Positions 23,633-36,284 are shown, numbered from the stretch's first letter. The stretch is 64,000 bases of DNA from Plicaturopsis crispa FD-325 SS-3 (GCA_000827205.1 KN832555.1:3026669-3090668), one strand, 5' to 3'. Notes: generated by a model from the letters alone, not told the origin. Made by a program: numbers and translations.

Positions 23633-24417
23633 TGTCGATGAATGCGCAGAATTCGACGGCGATGGTGGTGGTAGAGAGTCAAGGAGCTCGGTGCTGTTTG
23701 TTCTGGCAAGTTCTGTGGTTTTGTCATGACGCGCTGAGCCTGAGGCTGGGGATTGCGCTGCAATTCCTGGTTTGGTAACCCCTTCCGATCACTGCCGTTT
23801 CCTTCTTGCCTTCATCTCGTCTTGCTATCGCACTACAAGTCGTCGATATATGTAGCTTTGCTGTGACCGGAATGGCATGGAATCGCACAGGTGGAAGGAG
23901 TGAACACAGCGCTCGGTGTTTCAGCGACACAGCGCGTATACAGCGTCGATACAGCATGTGAGTACTTCATCTTCGACGTCGTTCCTAGGATGATCTCTTG
24001 GTTCCCTATTATACGAGTACTTCCTCTGGAGGTATGAGATCATACACCGGGTTTTCCTGATCTTTACCTTACGTTCGCATGCTGTTCAAGAGACTCGGCG
24101 CTGACGATGTGCTGGATGACAGGCATGATCGACTCATCAGTGATCCTCGTGTTTCGCTGTCCTTGAGGTTGCCTTGACGGAGAATATCTTCGAGCGGTCA
24201 GCTGGACGGTGGTTTGCTCGTTAGCAGTGTAAACATTGTTGAAATTCTGTAGACCCCGCGTGCCTAACTGTAGCCAACGGAAATGTGAATTTGAAATACT
24301 ATATGTACACACTCTACATCGTACCGAAATATGGTTGGCAAATTCCTAAGTCCTTTCGCTGAACGACGTACTCGACGATCACTCCGGTGGCCCTGATCAG
24401 CTTGCAGATTGTCCTCG
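23633..24417. other. Intergenic region between divergent RING ligase and ABC transporter genes
   Basis: About 785 bp that should contain both promoters. No ORF with recognisable motifs and no repeat stands out. Confidence 0.4.
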
Positions 24418-27400
24418 ATGTCTGTACCACTCCCGCGATGTGTCCTGCAGGTGTCCGCGAACAAAACGGCCGGGACGAACGTAAACGCATCTTCTCTTCA
24501 ACCTCACCTCGTAGCAGAGCCTCGGTTTCATGCACCTCGCGCTGGGCACCCTCATTCCCGCCAGTATCATCCTACTCACCGCGTTTTACGATGTGGTCTC
24601 TGTGCTGAGCTTTCCCCCCGCGTTCCGGAACGCTCTACGCGCTCTGGCGTCTCCGTTTCACAATTTCTTGACTTTGGACGACGTCGAAGGCCCTGTTGCT
24701 CGCCCATGCAAGACGCCGCCGTGGAAAATCCGTACTCTCGTCGCTTTAGCGTGCATTGAGTCCGTGGGCTGGCTTTCGTATTTCGCGTATGCGCTCGCGG
24801 TGGCAGAAACCGCATCCGTCGTGCAAGGAGCAGTCGCGTTTTTCGCATGGGTGCGTCGTGGCTAGCTCGTGCTGTGACCTCGACTGACGTGTGCCTAGGT
24901 CTATGCCGCCTCTCGTATTGTGCTCAAGCCGCCATCGACGCCGCCGTATCTCCTGATCCTTTTCTCCGTGGCCCATGTCCTCGCAGGTGCCGTCGATCTA
25001 GTGCACCATACCGTGGAAGCGGGCGCACAGGGCGGCCCGCTCGCGCTCGATATCGCGTGGATCCTCTTCTCGGCTGCCTTCATATGGCTCGCGGGCACAC
25101 TGCCCCTGCAGGTCGTCCAGCCTGCCGAAAACGTAGCGCGCGAAAAACAAGTCCCGTCGAGCCGCCTGTCGATGCCCGAGGACAACGTCGATCTCTGGTC
25201 CTGGTCGACGTTCTCCTTCGTGCAGCCCATATTCGATCTCGCGTCGACGCGCCGGCTGGACGGCGATGATATCTGGACGCTGTCACCGTATTTCCGGCAC
25301 AAGAATCTGTTCAGAAAATACCTGGAGTACCGAGCAACGCATCCCGCTCATGGCCTGCTCCGGTTCTTGCTGGTATCGAACTCGCTTGATCTTATTCTTG
25401 ACATTGTTCTTGAGCTGTGGAGCGCGGTAGTCGGTGCGCGTATATGGTTTTTATGCTCAACGCAGGTAATTGACCGCGTCAAACGTAGGTTTTGTCCCCC
25501 CGTACGCGCTTCAGCAGATCCTTAGCGCGCTCGCGACACCGACACCGTCATCGCGAGCGACGGCCTATTACTGGGCACTGGTAACGTTTATAGCCCATCT
25601 CTCCTTTGCGCAGAAGGATCTCTTGCAGTGCTGGCATACCCGGCGCTGCTACGAACGCACGCGCGGCCAGCTATTTTGCGCACTCCACTGGAAGGCGCTC
25701 AAAAGACAAGACGTCAGCGGGAAGGTCACGCAGGACGACGGCGATGGCGAAAAGGCGAAGGGCAGCGCCGACCTGGGGGTCATTTTGAATTTGATGCAGT
25801 CAGTTCATCGTGCGGGCGCGCTTTGCGCAGAGCTGTTAATAACGTCTCGTATGCCAGGGGAGATACGTATGCGGTGTCGCAGCGGTTCTGGGAGTTTTCC
25901 GCTATCTTTGCATCGCCTGTTCGTCTCGTCATCGCACTCGTGTTTCTGTACAAGTGAGTTTTTCGAATGCATCTGTGGAATCATCTCATTAGTGTCTGTG
26001 TGTCTCAGTGTCCTTGGGTGGAGTGCGCTTACGGGCGTCGTCGTCGTGCTGGTAGCGTATGCACTCAACTACCCGCTCGCAAAATACAACATATACGTAC
26101 GTGAATTGAGTCCCGTCCATAGAAATGCCACCTTACATAGTACGCAAGATCACCCGCCGTTCTTGGAAGGCAAAGGATGCAAGGATGAACGTGGTCAATG
26201 AACTGCTCCAAAATATCCGTTTCCTAAAATTCTACGGCTGGGGTGAGACCGAAGACATCTATGTAGCATAACCTCTCTGACCACCGTTGCAGAGAACCAC
26301 TGGGCGCGAAAGTCGCGCGAATCACGAGAGACGGAGCTGGGCTGGCGCATCAAGGAAAACGTCGTCGACACCGTGATCACGTTCATCTGGACATGGATCC
26401 CCTCGGCCATCGCCCTCACCTCGTTCCTCTGCTATACGCTCGTCGCGGGGGAGCGTCTCACGGTTGCGAAAGCGTTCACGTCCATCGCCTTGTTCTCGCA
26501 GCTCCAGGGCCCGATGATGGTCCTCCCGGGGCAGTTCTTTGCGATGTTACACGGTGAGTCCACACACCTCCAATTCTCTGGTGAGCATTTCTAAAATAGT
26601 GCCTGTCAAGCCTATGTGTCTATGCAGCGTATCAACGATTTCCTCGCGGAAGACGAAGTCCCGGCGTGGGCGTCTTCGCTCAAAAATGCCGAAGGACTGG
26701 TAGATGCGGCAGACAAAATTGGGTTTCGTGAAGCTACGTTCGAGTGGCACGGTATGCCTAAAATGGCGCCTGCACCTGCTCGGTTTGAACTGGGCCCCCT
26801 GGATATCGAGTTCCCCAAGGGTGAACTTACACTCGTAAGCGGTAACACAGGCTCGGGCAAGACCGCATTGCTCGCTGCTCTGCTGGGAGGTAAGTATGCT
26901 GATCTCTTTATGCATCATTGGCGGCTGATTTCTGCGAGACAGAGATGCACTGTAGGTCGGGTGCCGTGTTCCTCGACAAGATGGATCATCAAGTTGCCTA
27001 TTGCGCGCAAAATCCTTGTCTGTGATATTCAAACCTTCGAGTGCTGCGTCTCCGTTGACTTACCGTTCTGACCCCAGGGCTTGAGCATGCAACCATCCGC
27101 GACAACATCATATTTGGGTCGAAGCGCGGGTACGACGAAGAACGATACAACTCTGTCGTAGAAGCGTGTGCACTCAGCCATGACCTCGAGGTCTTTGATG
27201 CTGGGGATTTGACGGGTAGAATTGTTCCATGCAAACGACTAACAGTAGCTAATGATTACCCCAGAAATCGGAGAGAAAGGGATTACATTGTCAGGTACGT
27301 AGAATGTTTTCGCTGCTGTCCGTGCACTCAGAACTATGTAGGCGGACAGCGTGCCCGAATCGCTCTTGCACGCGCTGTGTATTCGGAAGCCAAGGTTATC

Positions 27401-30100
27401 CTGCTCGACGATCCGTGCGTAAACCGTCAGGAGTAAAGTGGAACGTTTCATTGACGTTCTGTATAGATTGGCTGCCGTGGACATGCACACAGCACAACAC
27501 ATCGTGTCGCACTGTCTTACTGGAAGCCTCGCCCGCGACCGAACCATTATTCTGGTGACCCATCACATATCCCTCTGTCTCCCCATATCTTCTTACCTCG
27601 TAGAGCTCTCCCGCGGGAAAGTTTTACGAAAGGGTACAATCCGCGAGTTCGAAGATCTGGGCCAACTGCAGAAGATCGTCGAGGCTGAAGATGACGTTCA
27701 GCCAGATCCAGACCCAATCCCGGTGGGCACAGCGGATCTGAATGAAGTTGATTTCGAGCAGAAAGTGCAGAAACCAGCAAAGAAGACCAGTGGAAAGCTC
27801 ATTGAAGCCGAGGCTCGCGCCGAGGGTCGAGTATCGTATCGCACGTATTGGACATATATTCGAGCGGCTGGGATAGTCTCTTGGGTTATGACCCTCCTTT
27901 TGATGCTGCTCATTCGCTTCATCAACATAGGCAATCAGGTAAGTCGACTGACAACCTTGTGCATACCAAACGGCTCATCTAGTCGATGTCTAGGTGTTCC
28001 TAGCGAAATGGGGCGAAGCTTACCATGAGAAAGGATACCTGCCGACTTCATTCGTTTTTCTCAACATACGGCATCCGTGGGGACTGCCATCTCCGGACGA
28101 CAATGTCCGACCCTGGCTTATGGTATATCTATATATCTCCTTGGCTGGAGCATTCTCAGTGCTAGCCTATATCTCGATAGGCTACTATGCTAGCCTTCAA
28201 GCGTCGAGGTCGCTTTTCATATCCCTACTCAACAGGCTAACTCGCGCGCCAGCTCGTTTCTTTGACGTCACTCCCATTGGCCGAATCCTCAATCGTTTCA
28301 CTACAGACATCAACACCGTCGATGGTGCTCTACAAAATTCGGCGCGCGATGCTTTGTCTGGTGCACTCAACTTTCTCGCGTCGTTCATCGTGATAATCAG
28401 CGTGGTGCCTACATTCACGCCGTTCGCCCTCTTCATCGCATGGCTGTACATCCGACTCGCGCCGCCATATATCCGGGCTTCGCGCGATCTTCGACGGTTA
28501 GAGTCCGTGTCGCTCTCACCCGCTTTTGCTGGGTTTGATGAGCTCTTGCGCGGGCTCGCACATGTGCGGGCGTTTGCAATGGAGGGACGATATCAAGATA
28601 GTTTTTACAAAAAGGTCGACACCTTCCAAACGTTCGACCATGTCTATGTGCGTTTGAACACTGCTCTATTCTGGTAGCAGTTGATGGACCTCGTATGCAG
28701 TGGCTCGTTAGTGGATGGCTGCAGTGGCGTTACGATTGTAAGCATGATCATAAACTTGATTCACAAAAATTTCTTAGACGCCGCATGCAGGTCTTGGATC
28801 CGTTGTCGTATTCCTTACCACGCTGTTCGCCTTGTGGAAGGGTGTAACGGACGGCTGGGCTGCCCTTGTCATTGTACAGGCTGGAACCTTTGCCGAGGCT
28901 TCCAGGCAGCTCGTGAGGTTCGTTTACGGCTTTCAGTCTGATAGTGTGTTTCCTGACTGCGCGATGTTAGAGTTGCTGCACAGCTGGAGCTAGACTTTAA
29001 CTCTGTGGAGCGTATTGTCGAGTACCTCGACGTGCCACAAGAGGCACCGCCAGTCATTGAAAAGAACAGGCCGCCCGCTTATTGGCCTTCAACCAGAGGC
29101 GGGCTCGTGTTCGAGGACCTTGTTGTCCGCTACGCACCCGACCTGCCTGTCATATTGCAGCACTTATCGTTCACAATCAAACCGTCAGAGAAGATTGCAG
29201 TTGTGAGTCTTGATTAATCTACGGGCGTTTTTTCCGCAAAACTCAATGTCGTTTTCGATAGGTCGGGCGAACGGGATCTGGTCGGTGCATTGACTATGCC
29301 GAGCAATGTGTAATAATCTAACATCTCTCTCTCGCTAGGAAAATCCACGTTGGCATTATCGTTGCTGAGAATGGTCGAACCGAGCGAGGGGAGGATCATT
29401 ATGGACGGCATCGACATATCCACGATCGGACTAGAAGATCTCCGCACACGTATAGTGAGTCCTACTCTACGAACATGCAATAACTTATTCTCTAATTTCG
29501 CCGGTAGACCATCGTCAGCCAAGACGTGTCTCTGTTCTCCGGCACTATCCGCAGCAACCTCGATCCTTTCGAGGAGCACACCGACCGAGAATGCTGGGAC
29601 GTCCTGGACCGATGCCATCTAACATCGTCGCTCGGTCAAAGTGCTGACAGACAAGCTGTCTCACTCGATATGCCGATGAGCCAAGGCGGCTCGCTAAGCG
29701 CGGGCGAGAGACAGCTCGTCGCTTTGGCCCGTGCCGTACTGCGTAGAACGAATATCGTGATAATGGACGAGGCGACGTCTCAGATCGACTCGCGGCTTGA
29801 TGATCAGGTAAGTCTAATGCCTGAGCCTCGGTACAGTGCGACTCATCGCCGACGACGCAGATTCAAAAAACCATTCGGGAGGAGCTCTCGGACGCACTTG
29901 TCATCACGATAGCACATAGGCTGAAGACGATCGTGGACTACGACCGTGTGCTCGTGCTGGATGCGGGGCGTATTCTGGAGTTCGGAGAGCCGAGGGAGCT
30001 GCTCAAAAAGTCGGGGAGTAGCTTCCGGGAGATGTGTAGGCGAAGCGCTGACTGGCCTCTTCTCGAGGCCGCAATAGAGGGGAAGTCGTTCTCTCACTAA
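24418..30100 (+). CDS. ABC transporter, ABCC/MRP subfamily (Yor1/Ycf1-like full transporter)
   Basis: About 1,518 aa in 22 exons. A 33-nt first exon (24418-24450) joined to 24515 is probable; MHLALG at 24,530 is the fallback start. Main exons: 24515-24850, 24899-25433, 25489-25798, 25858-25953, 26009-26100, 26141-26242, 26293-26553, 26611-26889, 26943-27017, 27078-27215, 27265-27294, 27342-27414, 27467-27938, 27994-28647, 28701-28737, 28791-28917, 28971-29202, 29262-29280, 29339-29454, 29508-29807, 29861-30100. Order: N-terminal membrane segments, TMD1, NBD1 (Walker [10 protein letters not shown]-loop CAQNPW, signature [11 protein letters not shown], Walker B VILLDDP), TMD2 (helices from about 27,880), NBD2 ([48 protein letters not shown]). 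NBD1 has Asp where the catalytic Glu should be, normal for ABCC. Such pumps export conjugates, toxins and drugs at vacuole or plasma membrane; the substrate is unknown. Confidence 0.93.
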
Positions 30101-30327
30101 CTATCTTCGATGCTTTGCAACGCTTTATTTAATATTATTCGCGCACACCATTTGCAAAAAGAGTGAAATTGCTATTCATATAGCGCAGTCTATGCAAACT
30201 AGGGAGCGAGCAGAAAAGGTAGCCTGGATTGCACATGAGTTCAGTTATTCAATGAACCAGCATCCAAACCCGAGTGTATGATACAGAGTATTCACGAGAG
30301 CCTGCGTATGGTCTTGGTCTATGATCT

Positions 30328-31681
30328 TTAGTCGGAACGGCGGTCCAGCAGAAGACCAGGGTGTGCGATGTTGAGAGTGATGATCGCCAAAATGATCATG
30401 GCACCATCGAGGACATCTGCAATGAATCAATATCAGCCGCGCACACATAACCTCCCGAGGCCGAAGACATACTGAAGTAAACCTGGGTGTGGATAATCCT
30501 CCCGTTCCACCCGTCGGCTAGCTCGATCGTCCGGTAGATAGAGCTACAGAATTGTTAGGCGAGATCCTCTGGGTTGAGCGCAGACAACATACCGAACGTA
30601 GAAGCAGCACAGGCTGAACAGCAAGGAGGCAATGAGGATTCTCATCCGCGGTCCCGCGCGCGGGGCTGCGAGCCTTTGTTTGACGCCCATCTCAATCGAC
30701 TCATCCGCGGATGCCGTTGCCACTTGCCGGAGGGGCACGTCGCGGAAGTACCGAACAAGATACTCCATCACCAAAAGGCCATATATCGTTATGGATACTT
30801 CATGAAAGAGTTAAGACACCACAAAAATAGCAGGAGACGGATCTGGGACGCACTGAGCTGGAAAATGATGCCACCCAGCATGAGATCGCGACCCTTTACA
30901 TAGCAAGATGAGTTTGGTCGGACGCCGTAGGCTACAGAAAGAAAGACTGACTTTGATAGGGTTTTTGCCTGTATCGACAGCGTGTGCTGCGGTCGCGCCA
31001 CCGAGGGCTTGCACGATCAAAGCGATGACATCCTTTGGCAACATAAACGTAAGCACTAGAGGAGTAGATCTAAGCAGCAACATACAGCGCTGCAGAACAC
31101 TATCATGTCTATAAAAATTCGGGGGAGTAGCGTCAACGAGCGTTGCTAGGATAGGAGAGGAACAGAACGAACAAATCTTGGCAGAGAACCGGCTGTACTG
31201 CGAGCCCAATACGCCGATAACGCGACCAAATATAACGAAGTTTGCGGCAATAAGCGGGGTGGGGGCTACGATAGTGGTCACGATTCTGCAAGAGCATATA
31301 TCAGCAAGGTGTAGAAAGCAAGAAAACAATGAGGACCTACTGGATGAGGAACGGGGTCGTTGTGAGCGGGCTGAAGCTGGACCATAGCCGCCCACACCAT
31401 CCGATGATCTCTATCACTCCTGCAAGCACAGCAGTACACATGAGCCACCACATGCGATACCGTATCGCCTGCCCAAAGTGGGCCGCTGGGAAGCAGGCGG
31501 TGAGTACATGGGAAATGCAGTGGAGTGAATGCATACCGGTGGACAGACTGAAAAGGACCACGTATGCTATGCATACGGCCTTGATGGGCACATAGCCGTA
31601 CGGAGACTCTGCCAAGCAGTTAATAAAATGCTCGCCAATTGGAAACAGCGACATACCATTGACAGAACTCGGGGCTGGCAT
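30328..31681 (-). CDS. RTA1-like seven-transmembrane protein
   Basis: Eight exons: 31681-31537, 31485-31341, 31285-31173, 31055-30952, 30893-30854, 30797-30593, 30543-30473, 30416-30328; 303 aa, normal for the fungal RTA1/RSB1 family, whose members affect resistance to 7-aminocholesterol, sphingoid bases and other lipophilic toxicants. Seen: ESPYGYVPIKAVCIAYVVLF, HFGQAIRYRMWWLM, GVIEIIGWCGRLWS, TTIVAPTPLIAANFVIFGR, YSRFSAK, DVIALIVQALGGATAA, DLMLGGIIFQL, RTIELADGWNG and DGAMIILAIITLNIAHPG, all typical in this order and giving seven hydrophobic helices. The third intron (31,056-31,172) is the least certain; spacing to the next conserved block supports it. The gene ends tail to tail with the ABC transporter, 227 bp between stops. 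Confidence 0.93.
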
Positions 31682-31689
31682 TGGAGTCG

Positions 31690-32245
31690 GTGTGCGAGAT
31701 GTATTGAAGGGGGAAAGGAGATATGTTACTGCGATTTCACCTCCCGCAAAGGAGGCTGTTTATACTGAACTGCGTACGGCCTCATTAAGTGATCGCTATG
31801 CGAAAATGAAGTGAATTGGAGGGGCAGCCTGGGGCAAGCAGCATCGTAACCTCGGTAAGTCCTCGTATGCCGTTCTAGTACGAATCGTGCTTACGCAAAA
31901 ACTCAATCTTGCAACTTTGTTCACCGGCGGAAGCACCGGATAAAATGATGTGGCGTGCCTGAAACGCTTAGCATGAGTATCTGAGTCTCTTGCAACTTGG
32001 TGCTGAACACAGGCTGAACATACGCACGATGCTTCACATTTTCATGAGAGCTTCACCGTCGCAGTTTGATTTTGAACGGGCAGCCGCGGTCGAACTGGAT
32101 GATAATATTTTAATAAATAATTAACGTCGATGATTTTGGAAACACGTGACCCGAGCCGCGTCGACGCCAAATGTTTCTTGAACGCACCGTCGACCCCGCC
32201 CGCCGTCCACAATCCTCGACCTGCACGCCGGTCGACACGACAAAC
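31690..32245. other. Intergenic region between divergent RTA1-like and membrane-protein genes
   Basis: No gene recognised. An AT-rich tract (AATATTTTAATAAATAATTAA) lies at 32,102-32,122, about 125 bp before the start codon at 32,246 and may serve the promoter of the plus-strand gene. Confidence 0.35.
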
Positions 32246-33184
32246 ATGAGACTCAGACATTTCCCCTTCCTCCTTTCCCTCCTACTCATCGTCCACGCAA
32301 TCCCCGTCGCAAGATACGGCGAGAGCAACTCGGTGCAGGGCACGCCGGGTCAAAATCGCGACCTTGGCAGCCTTCTGGGAGGGGGAGGCGATGAGCCCGA
32401 CTCCGAACCCGACCCCGACCCCCCGCAGGCACAGGTTGTCCCCAAGACTACGCAGGCTGCACACCCGACTAGCACTGCAGATGCAATCAGCGGGCTGCTG
32501 ACGGAGGAGGGGTCGAACCTCAAGACGACGAAAGGAACGCCAACGAGCACGACGTCGAAGGGGACCGCCACCACAACCTCGCTCACGGATGCGTCGGCGT
32601 CGCCCACGCCGTCCTCTGCGCCCATGACGACGACGAGCACCGCGGCGAGCAGCGGCACCATGGCGGTCCCGACGGACGCAAAGCCAGCCCCAACCGGCAT
32701 CAACGGCGAGTCGATCGAGTGGAAGGTCATCGGTGTCACGGTCATCGCGGTCAGCGTTATCGGCCTGATCATCCTCATCACGACATTCTTCGACCAGTGG
32801 TGGCGGTTCGTCAAGGAGGTCATCTTCGGGCGGAAGCACAACGACGGCGTGGAGGACCTGCTGCCGGACTGGGAGAAGCGCAGCTGGGAGTTCAAGCTCG
32901 CGGGCGAGGACAGCCGGTACCCCACCATCGAGTCGCTGCCCTCTGAGTCGCGCGCAATGCAGGACAAGCAGCAGATCGTCGAGGAGGACACGCGGCACCC
33001 GTTCCCCGCGCGGCCCAGTCCCGCGCACCTCCCGAAGGTGTTCTCGCCGCAGGCGGAGGAGGAGAGCGTGTTCCCGCCTACACACAACTTCTATCAGACC
33101 AACCATCAGCCCGGCGCTGAGAACATGCATGCCCCCGTGCAGCTACCGTCGGCCAACATCTTCGGCGATAATGCACATACGTGA
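32246..33184 (+). CDS. Type I single-pass membrane protein with Ser/Thr-rich ectodomain, function unknown
   Basis: Single-exon gene, 312 aa from the Met at 32,246, chosen because it begins a clear signal peptide (RLRHFPFLLSLLLIVHAIPV); an upstream in-frame Met would put 25 charged residues before it. After the signal comes a Pro/Asp-rich and then Ser/Thr-rich region (TSTTSKGTATTTSLTDASAS) likely to be O-glycosylated, then one transmembrane helix (about residues 163-188, VIGVTVIAVSVIGLIILITT), a WW-R-FVKE juxtamembrane patch and a cytosolic tail of about 120 aa. The architecture resembles fungal wall-stress or mucin-like sensors, but no WSC or other named domain is visible, so that is only an analogy. 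Confidence 0.75.
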   Translation: MRLRHFPFLLSLLLIVHAIPVARYGESNSVQGTPGQNRDLGSLLGGGGDEPDSEPDPDPPQAQVVPKTTQAAHPTSTADAISGLLTEEGSNLKTTKGTPTSTTSKGTATTTSLTDASASPTPSSAPMTTTSTAASSGTMAVPTDAKPAPTGINGESIEWKVIGVTVIAVSVIGLIILITTFFDQWWRFVKEVIFGRKHNDGVEDLLPDWEKRSWEFKLAGEDSRYPTIESLPSESRAMQDKQQIVEEDTRHPFPARPSPAHLPKVFSPQAEEESVFPPTHNFYQTNHQPGAENMHAPVQLPSANIFGDNAHT

Positions 33185-33337
33185 CCGCGGCGCCCCCACT
33201 CTCATTCATCATATACCCTCATAGCATCCGAGTCGTCTCGTACGAGCACCGGCTCTCAACGTACCATATATCAAAGTCTTCCCAATATCTCGAGCATGTA
33301 TCATTTTCCGCGGAGTACCGAATTAACGATGTTTCTA

Positions 33338-33648
33338 TTAGGCCTTTTCAGCAGGCGATGCTTCAGGTTGGTATCGTGGTGGCGACATGTTCTTTTCGAG
33401 GTATTGTGACGCGAGGAGACCGCCTGCGGCGAACACGCAGAGGCCTATGGAGATTGCGAATCTCGTTTTATGGGGCAGCACTGTGGCATAGCTCAGCATG
33501 CTGGCCATTGAGCAAATTAAGAGTGGTAGGATACGCTACCTGCATACGACTCCCAGATCGTTCGTTCAGCGACTGGCTTGTCTCGTATCGACCGTGGCAG
33601 CGGCTGCTGAGATGGCTTCTTGAACACCCGCGCGTTATTTTTCGCCAT
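33338..33648 (-). CDS. Small single-pass membrane protein (83 aa), probably mitochondrial, function unknown
   Basis: Two exons, 33648-33540 and 33480-33338, with a 59-nt intron. The N-terminus is basic (MAKNNARVFKKPSQQPLPRS, then IRDKPVAERTIWESYA), followed by one hydrophobic helix (FAISIGLCVFAAGGLLAS) and a short polar tail. The size and basic-then-hydrophobic layout resemble small mitochondrial inner-membrane proteins. I do not recognise the family. The reading is supported by in-frame splicing that adds exactly the membrane helix and ends at TAA. It would be missed by length-based gene calling. Confidence 0.62.
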
Positions 33649-34165
33649 CGTGGATACAACGTAGTCGTCGACAGCTAGGAATTCCAATGCACTGAGCACT
33701 GAGCTAAGTCGCAGCGACCGGCTGTTGTAACTTGTGCAAAGCGGTGCAAATGAGGATGAAGCCAGGATGAAGCAAGACGGAGTCGCCACTCGGACTCGGA
33801 GGACCGTCGGTCTTGCAGCTTCACGCGGCACGTGGCAGGAGTCGCGCCAACGCGACGCGGATTGTCGTTTTCTGCTGGAGTCCTGTTTGTACTTAACTAA
33901 TCTTAAAGTTATAGAACGGCAGTCAAAACTGCGAATATGCCCGTTACACTTGCTACAGTACAAAAAATACAACGTATAAATATATGGTGGTGGAAGACAT
34001 AGGACCAGCAATATCGAAAAAGAGGAGAAGAAGGAGTCCGCGATAATAAGATGTGAGTATGCGGCATGGCGGGCCAGTGCGGCGGCGACTCTAAACAACT
34101 TTATAAGTCTCCATCACGTCGAACAGTGTTCTCAAAATACGCACCAGCAATCAAAAAGACCATAA
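33649..34165. other. No gene recognised
   Basis: Contains the presumed promoter of the 83-aa gene and an AT-rich stretch (about 33,890-33,985, including TATAAATATATGG). No further coding signal. Confidence 0.3.
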
Positions 34166-34837
34166 TCATCCCCACAGAGTCATCTTCCACAATTCGACAG
34201 CGCCGCATTCATCACGTCGGGGGACGAATATGACCCCAAGTCGCGTAGCTGTCTCGAACCCGCCCTCCGCGCACGGCGTCGTCGTCAGCCCTGCCATCTT
34301 GAACGCAGACATCACTTGTCCGTATGTGCCCTTCAGCAGTGCTGCCCCCTGCTCCTTCTTTGAGCGGCTGGGATCTGGGAGCTCGGAGGTGGTGATGTCC
34401 ATGCCTGTCTCGAGCATGGCGTTCTCGATGATGCTCCGCAAGCGGCAAACCGTGCGACTAGACGCCCCACGGGGCGTAGAGACGATACCTCTACTGGTAG
34501 AGTGCACACCCAAGCTGCTAGTAGATGCGGACGCGGCGGATTTCGGAGGGGGGATGGGTGCAGAAGCAGAGGCATCAAGAGATAGTTCGGAGGGGGTGGA
34601 GAATTGGAGGAAGAGTCCTCGGCCTTCACTGGGAACTGGGGCTTGTTCCACAGCTACACGCGGAGCTGGTGATGGCTCTGCAACAACAGTGCTATCCGAC
34701 CAGGAGCTCGACGCGTACGAGTCGCTGTCCGAGATAAGCGACGAGCGCGACGACCCCACCGCAGTCCACGAAGACAACGACGTCGTGGACTCTGCATGCG
34801 CCGGGACGTACCGACGCGCTTCGGAGTGACGATCCAT
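34166..34837 (-). CDS. Hypothetical Ser-rich protein
   Basis: Open frame of 223 aa from the Met at 34,837 (MDRHSEARRYVPAHAES), which continues open upstream to 35,068, so the true start or an upstream exon is uncertain. The first two thirds is Ser/Ala/Pro-rich and disordered (SSLISDSDSYASSSWSDSTV). The last third looks folded: VCRLRSIIENAMLETGMDI, KGTYGQVMSAFKMAG and RLGVIFVPRRDECGAVELW. I do not recognise a family. Composition and the structured C-terminus favour a real gene over chance, but antisense ORFs also exist here. Confidence 0.4.
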   Translation of the reverse strand: MDRHSEARRYVPAHAESTTSLSSWTAVGSSRSSLISDSDSYASSSWSDSTVVAEPSPAPRVAVEQAPVPSEGRGLFLQFSTPSELSLDASASAPIPPPKSAASASTSSLGVHSTSRGIVSTPRGASSRTVCRLRSIIENAMLETGMDITTSELPDPSRSKKEQGAALLKGTYGQVMSAFKMAGLTTTPCAEGGFETATRLGVIFVPRRDECGAVELWKMTLWG

Positions 34838-36120
34838 CGGCACTGTGTGCGAGCGCGGGCGTGTCGGGCGGGATGGTGGATGGGCGATGGGCTTCGGGCT
34901 CCAGGATCGAAACGAGCGGATGGAGACGTTGGCGAATTCGACGATGTATGGGATGCCCCACGCGTTCCACCGGATGTCCTTCGCCGTATTTATATGCCCT
35001 CCCATGACAATGAGCCCGAGGTAAAACGCGGCGCGAAAAAGAGGGTGGGTTCGACAGGATTGATGCACCGACGGAGAAGAAAGGCGCTAGAGGGAGGGCG
35101 ATGACGGCAGATGGATGATTCAGAGACCATATATGGTACACGAGAGATGGTCCTGTAGGCCAGGGCACTGCAAGAATTGAGGCGGGAGAGCCTCGTGGTA
35201 AACACGACATTGAGTACATGTCTAAACAGATGTTCAACGCATGCAATCGTCGATAAGCCGTAGTTGCGTAAAATGCCGAGCGATAGCCATCAGGCAATCT
35301 GAAGCTGAGATACGATACACCTGCCCATAAAACCTTCGCCTTGCTCTGCTTAGGTGAGAGCAGGGAGGGGACCACGAAACCGACATAACGCAGGATGAGA
35401 CGCCCACACCACCTAGATTTGTGACGGGTATCATATAGGTGCAACTCGCCAGGTTGTGTAATGAATTCAGCGCACCTGCCACTGAAAAGAACTACATTTC
35501 CGCGCAAGGAGCATGCGAAAACCTAGATCTTGGAACGTGTCAATATTAATTTCCACAAGTATGAAAAATGAGTCCAGGGGGCAGCATTGCGCACTAGTGC
35601 GTGGTGATCTTGTCCGTGTCGCTCTCTCGTGCAGAACACGACAAGGTCAAGAACCGGGTCACGCGAAATCGCAGACATACGGGAATGAGAGCTTAGGCCT
35701 AGGGCCTCAAATAAGAGCCACTGCACGTTGCGTGGTAGGTACTCTAGCTAGACTGTTGCTGAGTCTAAGCCGTTGAAAGAAATGAGATGATAGTACAATG
35801 ATACGAAAGAGTCGCACTGTTTACACGTGTTCGACACCCATTTGCGTCGATGTGGCGGAGAAGTTTCTGGTGCGGCCGTGCGTTGTCCTGCAATCTGAGC
35901 CACTGAGCGTCGCGGTCACAAAAAATGAAGCCGTGAAACGTAGGGCATCCGGTGGCAAGCGTCTGGAATGAGCACCCATCTGCATAGGCGTGATCCCGTA
36001 TCACCAATGAGCGACACGCGGTCCAAATTAACGCACCTCCCTCTGACTGACAGAGCCATTCCACAACATGAATATGCAGTTCATAACCACGTCGCGATTG
36101 ACGGTTAGGTGAATCAGATA
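34838..36120. other. No gene recognised
   Basis: About 1.3 kb with only short ORFs on both strands, no intron-linked conserved blocks and no obvious repeats. Confidence 0.35.
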
Positions 36121-36284
36121 ATTTGCACAAGTGGAACATCCATGTTCAGTGTACACTGACAGGCGAATGTTTTACACATCTACAGATTGTATGGTTTCAA
36201 CACTGCGGAGCCACATATATCAATGTCATCCCGCGAGGTAGTACATACCGCCAAGTAATTGCGCACCTTGTAATAGACGGAGTT

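Noticed and set aside
32282-33130. 282-aa and 245-aa ORFs antisense to the type I membrane protein gene
   Set aside because: Shadow of GC-rich coding sequence; the plus frame has signal peptide and membrane helix in order.
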